Origin: Caldilineaceae bacterium
GTDB taxonomy: Bacteria; Chloroflexota; Anaerolineae; Caldilineales; Caldilineaceae
Direction: 5' to 3'
Assembly (NCBI GenBank): GCA_019637645.1
Contig: JAHBVH010000058.1
Location: 1 to 51,783 of the forward strand
Length of the DNA stretch: 51,783 nt
Below the pieces are notes generated by a model. It was given only the letters and a program-made list of their open reading frames with translations, was not told where the DNA came from and made no database searches. Shown here in pieces: positions 33,702 through 42,613 of the stretch; positions within the stretch are counted from its first letter, which is position 1, and every line of letters begins with the position of its first letter. The position numbers and the translations under genes were made by a program.

Positions 33702-36449
33702 ATGAATCGACATGCAGCCCAATGGAAACTACGCAAGGTGCTGATCTCCCTTGTCACCTTGGTATCCATCATCATCTCATTATGCCCAGCGCCAGCCTAT
33801 GCCTGGAAACCAAGCACCCATATTTATTTAGCCGAGGAAGCCTTGAAAGATGCCCTTGATGATGGCAAAGTAACCATTCATCGGGTTGACTATGCTTCGG
33901 GAAAGATCCTCGACAAGCTGGGCGACTACAGTGTGGACGCGGCGCTGTTGGCGGCGCTGCGTGCCTACCCAGAGCAGTATCGTGCGGGCATCCTTGGCCC
34001 CGATGCCTACCCTGATATTGTGACAGGCCAACGGGTCATTCACCCCGATGTAAGCCATCCGAGTGGCTCCAACAGTTGGTTAGAATACTTGTGGAGTGCC
34101 GCGGCCAACGAAGGCGAAGCAGCCAAAGCCTTTGCCGCCGGGTACCTCACACACGCCTCTGGCGATATGTTTGGTCACACCTTTATCAATAACTACACCG
34201 GTGGGGAATTTGCGTTGGGCGAGAACGCGATCAAGCATATCGTGCTGGAAGGATACGTTGGCAAGCGCACGCCACCCACGGTTTCTTCGACCGGGGCCGT
34301 GGTAACGGAAGCCAATGTGAACATTGCTGGCATTGAGGATTTTATCTATCGCTATCTGGTAGATGCCAAACCTGGCACTACACTCAACCAGCAGCTCCTT
34401 GCCAGCAGCGATGGTCAGCTCACCATGCCCTATATTTTTTCGACGCTGCGCGCATCGCTGCGGCAGGCGATCGACGGCTACTACCGGAAAAAGGCCGACT
34501 ATGATCGACGCATTGATGAGAAGCTCCAGGCGGCCAGACGCTGCAAATGGAGTGACTTTAGCTGCAGCGCAAGGTTACTTGAAATCCAGGCTGGCGCCCT
34601 TTCCGCAGAGAAGCTGGCCTATATGGTCGCGAATGGACCCGGGATCACCTATCAGGAATATTGGGTGGATGATATTGACGACGGCTTGCGTGCTTGGCCG
34701 CGGGTAAGCCACGAAGTTGCCAAGGCGCTTGTCTATAACACCGGCGGATCGGACCTAAAAAGAGCGCAAGCGGTGATCGATACCTATGTCAAAGATCATC
34801 TCATATCGATGGCTGGCGCGCCCGATGCCGTCGGCGGGCTGCTAAACCTCATGGATACGGTCATGCGTCCGCTGACTTTCCTCAGGGAAGCCATTGCCGA
34901 GCTGAAAAAGGATCTGCTCAAGTTTCTGATCAAAACGGCAACGGGGATCGATATTGCCGATGTTGAAAAGTTTTTCAAGACTCCCGAACACCATTTTGAC
35001 GAAGTGATGGGCTCAGGCAGCGCTGGCGAAAAGACCAGCCTCGCGACCTTTAATGCGGCTGTTCTACGGATCGCGGATCGCGGCTATCAAAACCCCGATG
35101 AACGCTTCGACTATCACCAATTGCCAGCCGCCTACAATACAGTCACGATCAATAAGCTCATCTTGCTAAGTCCCAGCGAGATCAATCGACTCCTCGCTGA
35201 CCTTGGCTCTCCCCAAAAGCTCCAAGCCCCCAACGTCATGCTCGGCTTCCTGCGCAGCCTGGATGGTGGCAATCAGTGGCACGAACATGAGCAAAAGCTG
35301 GTCTTCGCCCTGGATTGTCCCACCTATCGCCAACTCTTTATGCAACAGATTGGGGAAACAGGCGGCTGTCTTCTCAGCACTGGTAGCACCGATAATAGCG
35401 ATAATAGCGACAACAGCACCATGGCTACCGTCACCGGCAACAGCCTCATTTCCACGGTAGCCGGAAATGGCACCGCTGATTTCAGCGGCGATGGCGGGCC
35501 AGCCACCAGTGCCACGTTGGACGCTCCCGTTGGGGTAGAAGTCGATAGTGCCAGCAACCTCTATATCGCCGTTCGGTATTCCGACCGCATTCGCAAAGTC
35601 GATACCAACGGCGTCATCACCACCGTAGCCGGGAATGGCACGACTGACTTCAGCGGCGATGGCGGGCCAGCCACCAGTGCCGCGCTAAATATGCCCGCAG
35701 GGGTAGTGATCGATAGTACGGGCAACCTCTATATCGCGGACACAGGGAACAACCGCATTCGCAAAGTCGATACCAACAGCATCATTTCCACCATAGCCGG
35801 GAATGGCACTGCTGATTTCAGTGGCGATGGCGGGCCAGCTACCAGTGCCACGTTGAACAATCCCGCAGGGGTAGCCATCGATAGTACGGGCAACCTCTAT
35901 ATTGTGGACGCGTGGAACAACCGCATTCGCAAAGTTGATGCCAACGGCATCATTTCCACCATAGCCGGGAATGGCACCGCTGATTTCAGCGGCGATGGCG
36001 GGCCAGCCACCAGTGCTACGTTGAACAATCCTACGGGGGTAGCAGTCGACAGTGCTGGCAACCTCTATATTGCGGACGCGTGGAACAACCGCGTTCGCAA
36101 AGTCGATGTCAACGGCGTCATCACCACGGTAGCTGGGAACGGGATCCTTGATTTTAATAACGATGAAGGGCCAGCTACCAGTGTTAGTTTTTATGCGCCG
36201 TCTGATGTAGCCGTGGACAGCGCGGGCAATCTCTACATCGCAGACAGCGGCAATTCTACCATTCGCAAGGTGGATACCAACGGGATCATTACCACGGTGG
36301 CTGGGAACGGTGAAGCTGGCGTCAGCGGCGATGGTGAGCCTGCCGCCAGTGTTAGTTTGGTAGGACCAGTCAGTGTGGCCGTGGATAGTGCGGGCAATCT
36401 CTACATCGCGGACAACAGCACTTCTACCATTCGCAAGGTAGCGCCCTAA
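33702..36449 (+). CDS. Secreted alpha-toxin-like zinc phospholipase C with NHL repeats
   Basis: A protein of about 915 residues; the ATG at 33702 has AGGAA nine bases upstream and gives a normal signal peptide (33663 is an alternative). Cleavage after PAYA would expose Trp as the first mature residue (WKPSTHIYLAEEAL), as in clostridial alpha-toxin, where the N-terminal Trp binds zinc. Further ligand candidates follow the same order: His in PSTH, Asp in LGPDAYPDI, His in HPDVSH, His/Asp in LTHASGD, His in FGH, and His/Glu in IKHIVLEGY. This strongly suggests the zinc-dependent phospholipase C fold. From about residue 580 (second-start numbering) six NHL-type repeats of 56 residues form a likely six-bladed propeller (NLYIADTGNNRIRKVDTN). 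It should be an exported phospholipase or membrane-active protein. Confidence 0.87.
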   Translation: MNRHAAQWKLRKVLISLVTLVSIIISLCPAPAYAWKPSTHIYLAEEALKDALDDGKVTIHRVDYASGKILDKLGDYSVDAALLAALRAYPEQYRAGILGPDAYPDIVTGQRVIHPDVSHPSGSNSWLEYLWSAAANEGEAAKAFAAGYLTHASGDMFGHTFINNYTGGEFALGENAIKHIVLEGYVGKRTPPTVSSTGAVVTEANVNIAGIEDFIYRYLVDAKPGTTLNQQLLASSDGQLTMPYIFSTLRASLRQAIDGYYRKKADYDRRIDEKLQAARRCKWSDFSCSARLLEIQAGALSAEKLAYMVANGPGITYQEYWVDDIDDGLRAWPRVSHEVAKALVYNTGGSDLKRAQAVIDTYVKDHLISMAGAPDAVGGLLNLMDTVMRPLTFLREAIAELKKDLLKFLIKTATGIDIADVEKFFKTPEHHFDEVMGSGSAGEKTSLATFNAAVLRIADRGYQNPDERFDYHQLPAAYNTVTINKLILLSPSEINRLLADLGSPQKLQAPNVMLGFLRSLDGGNQWHEHEQKLVFALDCPTYRQLFMQQIGETGGCLLSTGSTDNSDNSDNSTMATVTGNSLISTVAGNGTADFSGDGGPATSATLDAPVGVEVDSASNLYIAVRYSDRIRKVDTNGVITTVAGNGTTDFSGDGGPATSAALNMPAGVVIDSTGNLYIADTGNNRIRKVDTNSIISTIAGNGTADFSGDGGPATSATLNNPAGVAIDSTGNLYIVDAWNNRIRKVDANGIISTIAGNGTADFSGDGGPATSATLNNPTGVAVDSAGNLYIADAWNNRVRKVDVNGVITTVAGNGILDFNNDEGPATSVSFYAPSDVAVDSAGNLYIADSGNSTIRKVDTNGIITTVAGNGEAGVSGDGEPAASVSLVGPVSVAVDSAGNLYIADNSTSTIRKVAP
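35452..36449 (+). repeat. Six 168-bp tandem units encoding NHL blades
   Basis: The core TTCAGCGGCGATGGCGGGCC and close variants recur with an exact 168-base period at about 35481, 35649, 35817 and 35985, with two more diverged units to the gene end. The first four units are almost identical at DNA level, so they are recent duplications or kept uniform by recombination; this is also a site prone to copy-number change. Confidence 0.85.
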
Positions 36450-36509
36450 GCCTTCTAGTAAGCATTTATACCGGTTTCTAGGTGGGCGGACGACAGGGCT
36501 AGCATCACC

Positions 36510-36547
36510 CATGTTAGGCCCTTCCCAGAGGTGGATGGCCTAACATG
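36510..36547. terminator. Perfect 11-bp hairpin after the phospholipase gene
   Basis: CATGTTAGGCC (36510-36520) pairs with GGCCTAACATG (36537-36547) across 16 bases, about 60 bases after the stop codon. No T-tract follows. It probably marks the end of the upstream unit. Confidence 0.5.
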
Positions 36548-36620
36548 GAGAAGTCCTTGCCGCTGTGGGCGACGAGCAGCACGACCTGAGCCGAGCACCG
36601 TCAGCCAAAGACCCCTGAGC

Positions 36621-36752
36621 TTGTTCTCTTGGCGAATCCTCGCTATAATCGAGTGCGCACCGCCCTGATGAAGGGTAAGCAATTAAACCGGTGGACCTTA
36701 CTCGTGCGCTTTCGCGCAGCTTGACCGAGCAGGCGCTGATTTCAATCAGCGC
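36621..36752 (+). promoter_or_regulatory. Promoter and structured leader of the 1654-residue protein gene
   Basis: The gene-free stretch 36450-36995 holds a promoter TTGTTC (36621-36626), 17-base spacer, TATAAT (36644-36649). A transcript from it would have a 5' leader of about 340 bases. Early in the leader are two perfect hairpins: TGCGC/GCGCA (36705-36709 and 36714-36718) and GCGCTGATT/AATCAGCGC (36733-36741 and 36744-36752, two-base loop). I do not recognise a known riboswitch consensus. The rest of the gap shows no gene. Confidence 0.5.
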
Positions 36753-36995
36753 TGGATTACCGAAGCTAATGGTTAACCTTCATCAGCCTTGGGCGGTCTA
36801 CCCAAAAACATTGTGAACCATGTACTTATGGTTACGCTAGGCACAACGTTCACAGTGGTCATTGCTCAGTTCCCATCCCCAATCTTCCCCACCGGATGGA
36901 TGCCGTTTTGGCCGTACCCAGCTACCATGGTCGTCCTCATTCAAGCGCAAGGCTGGAAACGTATTCGTATCAACCATGATAGTTAGGAGAATTTC

Positions 36996-39900
36996 GTGCA
37001 GATTCAATTTCCGTCCTCACGCCATTGGCGCGCGTCCATGCGCAACCAGTGGCCCCTCTTCGCCATCCTGCTGGCGCTGGCCCTGCTGGGGAGCAATCTA
37101 CAGCTCGCCAACGCGGCCACCGGCGACATCTCCACCATTGGTGGGACGGGCGTCAGAGAGTTTGGTGGGGACAATGGACCCGCCACCAGCGCCTCTTTTG
37201 ACACCTTTGGTATGGCGGTCGATAGTGCTGGTAACCTCTACATTGCCGACTTAAACAACCATCGCATCCGCAAGATCGACCCCAATGGCATGATCTCAAC
37301 GGTCGCGGGCAATGGCGTGGGCGAATTCAGCGGCGATGGCGGCCCTGCCACCAGTGCCGGGTTGTACTATCCCCATGATGTGGCTATCGATGCCGCCGAC
37401 AATCTCTACATCGCCGACTTAAGCACGAATCGTATCCGCAAAGTCGATACCAACGGGATTATCACCACTGTGGTAGGCAATGGGGTGGGCGAGTTCAGCG
37501 GCGACGGCGGCCCGGCCACCAGTGCGGGCATCTATGGCCCCAAGGGCATCGCCGTCGATCGTGCGGGCAATCTCTACATTGCGGATTTTAATAACTCGCG
37601 GATTCGTAAAGTCGATACCAATGGCATAATCACCACCGTGGCGGGCAACGGTACCAGCGAGCCCATCGGTGATGGGATCCCAGCCACCGACGCGGGCTTC
37701 TCCTGGCCCGTCGATGTGGAAGTGGATGCTGCGGGCAACCTCTACATCATCGATGAGTCCGCCCAGCGCGTCTATCAAGTAGACACGGCAGGAATGATCA
37801 CCGTGTTGGCGGGCAACGGCGAGGCTGGTTTCAGCGGCGACGGGGGGCCTTCCACCAGTGCCAGGTTGAGCAGTCCCCGGCGGGTGGTCTTGGACGGTGC
37901 GGACAATCTCTACATCTCTGACATGGGTAACTTCCGCGTCCGCAAGATCGACCCCAGCGGTATCATCACGACCGTGGCGGGCAACGGCGAGAAGAAGCCT
38001 AGCGGTGATGGCGGGCCAGCGACCAGCGCCGGGTTAGCCGGGCCCTATGGTATGGCCTTCGACCGCGCGGGCAATCTCTACATTGGGGACATGTACCGCA
38101 TCCGCAAAGTGGAGGGGGTCTTCACACCAGCCGCCGAGCGCAGAAGTTGTACGCAGGATGAGTTTTTGGTCGCGGTGAAGGAAGGGGAAAAGAGCGGCAC
38201 CATTACGCTTGATGGCACCTGCACCTATCAATTGACCAGCGCGAGTGATCAGTGGAATGGCGGCAGTGGGGCCTTTATTTGGACAGCCACGGTCATCGAA
38301 GGCAACGGCGCGGTGATCGAGCGCAGTAGCGATGCCCCGGCGTTCCGCATTTTGGCCTTCCAAAGCAAACAGGGCACAGTCGTGCGCAATGTCACCATTC
38401 GCAATGGCAAGAGCACCCAAGCTGGCGGTGGCCTCTTTGCCAATAGCAACCTCACCCTAGAGAATGTAACGCTGGAAGGGAACGCCTCGACGGCGCAGGG
38501 TGGCGCGCTCTTTGCGCAAGGGCAGTTGGTGTTGCAAGAGGTAACGATCCAGAATAATGAGGCTGACAAGGGCGGGGCTATCGCCCAATTCACCGGCTCG
38601 CTTACCATTGCCAATAGTCGCCTGCTCAACAACCAAGCCAAGGATTTTGGCGGGGCTATTTACAAAGATGGCGACGCGCTGGAGATTACCAATACGCTCT
38701 TTGCCCAGAATCAAGCGGGTTCGGGCAGCGGGACCGCGCTCTTCCTCGGTGGCAAAGGGGGAGCTACGGCCCAAATGACCAACAGCACCATCACCGATAA
38801 CGCCGGGAATACGGGTACAGCCATCACCCTATGGGCCGCCTTTACCCTCCGCAATACGATCATTGCCAACCACGCTACCGCCCTCGCCTCGGGCAGCAAG
38901 GGTGCAGTCAGCGAAGATTATAATCTTTTTGCAGGCAATCAGCTTGATGTGCGGACCTTTAATGATGTCGTTGTCGAACGCGGCGGTCACAGTATCCAAG
39001 CTGCCGATCCGCAATTTGTCGATGCAACGGCCCTCAACTATGCGATCAAAGTGAGTTCCCCCGCGATCGATAAAGGGACAGATACCGTACTGGCGTCTAG
39101 CAACCTTAGCACGGACGCAGCCAAACTGGCGCGCCCCTTTAGCGGCACGCTGGTCGATATTGGCGCCTATGAATTCCAGGGCGAAGGGGGTCCTTCGCTC
39201 TCGATTGTCAAGCAAGGTCCCCACTGGATTGCGGCGGGGGTCGCGGCGGATTACTCGCTCTCGATCGCGAACAACGGCATCCGCAGTGGCAACGATCTGG
39301 TGGTCGTCGATCTATTGCCCACGGGTGCGGCGTATGTCGATGGCAGCGCGGCCCAGGGTGGCACGTTTGCCGACGGCCAACTGAGCTGGCAGATCGGCAC
39401 CTTGGCCCCCGGCGAAAGCAAGTTCATCACCTACACCGTAGTCGCCTCGCAAACGCTTGTCAGCCAGAACTACAACGTGCAGAGCGCAACCGAGCCAGCC
39501 GTGATTGCACAGGGCAAGGTCATTACTACGCCCCTCAATGCCAAACTGGTGGCGAATTTGGGCTTCTTCCCACGGCCCGATGGCTTCTCCTTCCCCAACT
39601 ATAGCGACAGTCCCGATAGTGATCTGACCGTCGCGGACATTGTCTTCATCTTTGGCGAAAAAGCGGTCTGTAAAGCGACGAACCCTTGTGTCCTCACCGC
39701 CGAAGCCGAAGCGTGGCGCAAGACCTGGCTGAAGAACGTTGCCGGGGGGCACTGTGCGGGGATGGCGATGGGCAGCTTGGATATTTTTGCCAATGCGGCG
39801 GTAACACCGAGCGACTTCCAAAGTGGGGCCAACGTCACCTTTGAGCTGACGAAAGAGAACGCGCGGAAGTGGGTGGCGCTCTATGCAACGACCCAAGGCA

Positions 39901-41960
39901 CCCAACCCACCACCGCCAGCACATTACGGGACGGTGGCTATGAATGGACCCCAGCCAGCACCCCGGTTGCCGTGCTCGACACCTTGATCGCCAATCTGAA
40001 AGATCCCAATGCCACCGATCGCTATCGCCTGAGCTTCCGCAAACCGCCGAGCGAGGGGGGTGGTGACGGCCACACGGTGGTCCCCTTTGCCGTCGAACAG
40101 CTCAATGAACATGAATATCTCATCTATATCTATGAGAACAACGCGCCCAATCAGTTCGATCTCGCCATTCGGGTCAATCGCACCACCGGCGACTGGACCT
40201 ATGTCGGCACGACTAACCCCGATAAGCCCCTCTACAAATACTGGGGGAATGCCACCACGGGCAACCTGAGCCTGACTAGTTGGCAATGGGCTCACACCTT
40301 CCCCAAAACTTGTGATTTCACTTGTCTCACCCCGACCACCGCGCAGAGCGGCCAACAGAAATTAGCCATGGTTGGGAACCTCCAGGGGATCGATCTCCAA
40401 CTCAACAGCGGCATCCTTGAGGTGCAGCTAGACGGCGAAGGCTACCAGCTTGTCACCCGCAGCGATGGCAAGCGGGTTGGCTTCGACTTGACCACCGGTG
40501 AGTGGATTGCCGAAGTCGAAGGGGCGTACACGATTGATATCCTGACGGGGTTGGGGTTGAATACACCCCCGGCCATCCGTATCCCCCACGAAGAGGGCAT
40601 GACCTACACCGTGCAAATCGCCAGCCGCGCCACGGCCTATGGCAATACGGAAGCGCCGGCCAATGTCAACATCTTTGGTCCCGGCTTTGTCCTGAATTTG
40701 ACCGATCTAGTCCTCAATTCACCAGACGTGGCGACCGCGGATAGCAGCGCCGACTTGATGCAGCTCGACCTTGATCCGGCGACTAAGCGCGTCACCTTTG
40801 CGCCAGGGCTGGGCAGCACCGAAGCACCATCGCTGGCCCTGGCCCTCACCAAGGCCGACGGAGCGGACTATAGTGTAGTCGTCAAAAATGTGACCGTGGC
40901 GCAGGGTCATGCCGTGGCGCTGACCTTTGACGAAGCCAGCCAATCGATTGCCCTTGAGGACAATAGCACCGGCGAAACGGCCTATCAAGTCGAGGTCCAG
41001 CGCATCAATCTCGACGGCACCCAGAACACCTTTGCCAGCGATGCCGTGAGCGACGGCGGCAGTGCCGGTGTGACGCTCCAGGTTGGCGAAGAATGGAATG
41101 GCGAAGATGCCCCCGCGCTCCAAGTGGAAGAAACCAGTAGCTTGCCTGCCCCGGTTGTCGTAGCGGAAGCCCCGACCGCAACCGATCTTACTCAGAGCAA
41201 CACCTACCTCGTTAAAACGCTCACCAGCGATACGGATGCGGATTGGCAGGATGGCGGGGTGTGGGTCATTGGTGGCCGCCTTGCCCAACGGATCGTTGCC
41301 CTCAGTGCCACTTCGCTGGATGGCGGAGAAACGCTCGAAGGGACGATGGCCTATGCGGGCGAAGGGCCAATTGGCTTCCGCGCCACCCAAGTCGAACCGA
41401 ACACCTACACCGTTGAAAACCACTGGGGGAATGCCGATGATCCCTGGAATCCCGGTGGCACTTGGATCTTAGGCAATCGCGAAGGGCAGGGCGTTGTCGC
41501 CATTGAGATCGCGTCTGAGGACGCGGGCAATAGCCTAGTTGGAACACTGACCTACGCGGATGAAGAACCCATTAGCTTCCGTGCTATCTTGGAACCAACA
41601 CCACGACCAACAGAAGCCGCCACCCCAGCAGCGGAGACAGCCGATAGCGCCGAACCCGCGGCAACGGAGAGTACGGAGACACCTGTCGCAGCCGTCGCGG
41701 CCTGTAACCCAGCCGACGTTCCCGCCCCAACCCAAGCCGATGTGATGGTACGCTTTGTCAACGAGCGTGCTGGCGTTAGCTTGGTTTCCTGGCAGAATTT
41801 CGACAACCAGCTCCAGGAATATCATCGCCTCGAACCAGGGGCCAGTGTGGACCAAGAGACCTACGCAGGCCACACTTGGGTGATGACGGATGAAGCGGGC
41901 AATGTGTTGCTAGAATATACTGCTTCTGCCGAAGTAACTCAATGCGTGGTGAGCGAGTAA
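36996..41960 (+). CDS. Giant secreted mosaic protein: NHL, beta-helix, DUF11-like, papain-like, OAA lectin, VHL-like
   Basis: A 1654-residue exported protein starting at GTG with AGGAGA five bases upstream and a clear signal peptide (LFAILLALALLGS...ANA). Order of parts: about 45-375 NHL-type repeats (NLYIADLNNHRIRKID); 385-715 a right-handed parallel beta-helix (VVRNVTIRNG, GGLFANSNLTLENVTLEG); 725-815 a DUF11-like domain (DLVVVDLLPTGAAYVDG); 840-1110 a papain-like segment with Cys920 (GGHCAGMAMG), His1026 (GHTVVPFAV) and Asn near 1048 (YIYENN); 1110-1390 beta-rich unassigned; about 1400-1533 two repeats matching the Oscillatoria agardhii agglutinin lectin family (YTVENHWGNADDPWN, GEGPIGFRAT); then a Pro/Thr/Glu linker and a VHL-like beta domain (1575-1654). 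No anchor is visible. It is probably a cell-surface or released glycan-binding protein with possible protease activity. Confidence 0.88.
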   Translation: MQIQFPSSRHWRASMRNQWPLFAILLALALLGSNLQLANAATGDISTIGGTGVREFGGDNGPATSASFDTFGMAVDSAGNLYIADLNNHRIRKIDPNGMISTVAGNGVGEFSGDGGPATSAGLYYPHDVAIDAADNLYIADLSTNRIRKVDTNGIITTVVGNGVGEFSGDGGPATSAGIYGPKGIAVDRAGNLYIADFNNSRIRKVDTNGIITTVAGNGTSEPIGDGIPATDAGFSWPVDVEVDAAGNLYIIDESAQRVYQVDTAGMITVLAGNGEAGFSGDGGPSTSARLSSPRRVVLDGADNLYISDMGNFRVRKIDPSGIITTVAGNGEKKPSGDGGPATSAGLAGPYGMAFDRAGNLYIGDMYRIRKVEGVFTPAAERRSCTQDEFLVAVKEGEKSGTITLDGTCTYQLTSASDQWNGGSGAFIWTATVIEGNGAVIERSSDAPAFRILAFQSKQGTVVRNVTIRNGKSTQAGGGLFANSNLTLENVTLEGNASTAQGGALFAQGQLVLQEVTIQNNEADKGGAIAQFTGSLTIANSRLLNNQAKDFGGAIYKDGDALEITNTLFAQNQAGSGSGTALFLGGKGGATAQMTNSTITDNAGNTGTAITLWAAFTLRNTIIANHATALASGSKGAVSEDYNLFAGNQLDVRTFNDVVVERGGHSIQAADPQFVDATALNYAIKVSSPAIDKGTDTVLASSNLSTDAAKLARPFSGTLVDIGAYEFQGEGGPSLSIVKQGPHWIAAGVAADYSLSIANNGIRSGNDLVVVDLLPTGAAYVDGSAAQGGTFADGQLSWQIGTLAPGESKFITYTVVASQTLVSQNYNVQSATEPAVIAQGKVITTPLNAKLVANLGFFPRPDGFSFPNYSDSPDSDLTVADIVFIFGEKAVCKATNPCVLTAEAEAWRKTWLKNVAGGHCAGMAMGSLDIFANAAVTPSDFQSGANVTFELTKENARKWVALYATTQGTQPTTASTLRDGGYEWTPASTPVAVLDTLIANLKDPNATDRYRLSFRKPPSEGGGDGHTVVPFAVEQLNEHEYLIYIYENNAPNQFDLAIRVNRTTGDWTYVGTTNPDKPLYKYWGNATTGNLSLTSWQWAHTFPKTCDFTCLTPTTAQSGQQKLAMVGNLQGIDLQLNSGILEVQLDGEGYQLVTRSDGKRVGFDLTTGEWIAEVEGAYTIDILTGLGLNTPPAIRIPHEEGMTYTVQIASRATAYGNTEAPANVNIFGPGFVLNLTDLVLNSPDVATADSSADLMQLDLDPATKRVTFAPGLGSTEAPSLALALTKADGADYSVVVKNVTVAQGHAVALTFDEASQSIALEDNSTGETAYQVEVQRINLDGTQNTFASDAVSDGGSAGVTLQVGEEWNGEDAPALQVEETSSLPAPVVVAEAPTATDLTQSNTYLVKTLTSDTDADWQDGGVWVIGGRLAQRIVALSATSLDGGETLEGTMAYAGEGPIGFRATQVEPNTYTVENHWGNADDPWNPGGTWILGNREGQGVVAIEIASEDAGNSLVGTLTYADEEPISFRAILEPTPRPTEAATPAAETADSAEPAATESTETPVAAVAACNPADVPAPTQADVMVRFVNERAGVSLVSWQNFDNQLQEYHRLEPGASVDQETYAGHTWVMTDEAGNVLLEYTASAEVTQCVVSE

Positions 41961-42121
41961 AGGATTCTTGGCGTCAGCCACAAGAGCGTACTGGAAAAGA
42001 GGCACAAGGTAGCAAAAAACCTTTGGGCAAGTGGCAGCGACTACTTGTCCAAAGGAAGAACTTAGCGCCACGGCCAGGGAGAGGACCCGGCACACCTTGC
42101 CCTTTTCACACAGTCTCGAAG

Positions 42122-42166
42122 GCGGGACAACCTCGGTGCGATTGCTACCAAGGTTGTCCCGCTTTT
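42122..42166 (+). terminator. Rho-independent terminator after the mosaic protein gene
   Basis: GCGGGACAACCT (42122-42133) pairs perfectly with AGGTTGTCCCGC (42151-42162), loop of 17 bases, followed directly by TTTT. It lies about 160 bases beyond the stop codon at 41960. The stretch 41961-42121 shows no gene. Confidence 0.8.
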
Positions 42167-42206
42167 CGCGGATTGGCAGCTTGGCAAAGCCGGTCCGCTT
42201 GGCCCT

Positions 42207-42404
42207 TTACGTTTCTAGCGCCCCCAAGGCGAGGAGAGAAGTGCGTTGGGCGGCGGTAATGCCAATCAGGTCAGTGATGTCCATCCGTTCATAGGGTCGG
42301 TCACGGCGCAGCGTTTGGAGATGGCTTCCACTGGCCAAATCCCAGAGCATAATCGCCCCATCATCACCGCAACTGGCTAGTTTTGTGCCATTTTTGCTAG
42401 CTTT
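42207..42404 (-). pseudogene. Relic of the C-terminus of a WD40-repeat regulator
   Basis: On the minus strand, the frame ending at 42207 reads NGTKLASCGDDGAIMLWD, one WD40 blade, then TLRRDRPYERMDITDLIG and a tail ending in LLALGALET. This sequence pattern is the usual end of large Chloroflexota WD40 (often BTAD or STAND fused) regulators, as I recall from the family. Nothing upstream in this frame is WD40-like; residues before the Lys-Ala-Ser read as noise. So only the last 60 or so codons of the gene survive. It shows that WD40 regulators have been lost or shuffled here. Confidence 0.75.
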
Positions 42405-42544
42405 GCCACCTGTGAATAGCGCGGAATATAAGAACGTAGCCTTTCGATTGCGGCCTCCCCGGTCTTCGCCCCGCGCGCGAGGCCGGGCCAGTCCGGTGCC
42501 ACGGCCACCACCTTCTTGCCCTTTGGTCCAACTTCCAGCGTCAC
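42377..42544 (-). pseudogene. N-terminal fragment of an unrelated small protein fused to the WD40 relic
   Basis: A 55-codon frame on the minus strand begins at a GTG (42544) and contains LEVGPKGKKVVAVAPDWPG and GEAAIERLRSYIPRYSQVA, then TAG at 42377. The text is clearly protein-like and resembles the start of an uncharacterised family of about 200 residues that I recall from Chloroflexota and Actinomycetota; this is not verified. The family match breaks off at about codon 50, where the WD40 relic begins in another frame. This looks like a deletion that joined the start of one gene to the end of another. No ribosome-binding site is near the GTG. Confidence 0.55.
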
Positions 42545-42560
42545 CGCATATGGTTAGCCA

Positions 42561-42613
42561 TGGTTTCTCCAATCACCCAGCTCCGTGAAAAAGACTTTAC
42601 TGTGGAGAAACCA
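42561..42613. repeat. 11-bp inverted repeat around the copA stop codon
   Basis: TGGTTTCTCCA (42561-42571) is complementary to TGGAGAAACCA (42603-42613), with a 31-base spacer. The right arm covers the end of copA, so it may act as a weak terminator for the copper operon or be the edge of the adjacent relic. Confidence 0.45.

Noticed and set aside
35685..36512. A 275-codon minus-strand frame across the NHL repeats.
   Set aside because: It only exists because the 168-bp repeats lack stops in the antisense frame; the repeated translation mirrors the NHL units.
36661..36720. CTGATGA in the leader at about 36665 looked like a hammerhead ribozyme core.
   Set aside because: The required GAAA after stem II and the cleavage-site arm could not be found.
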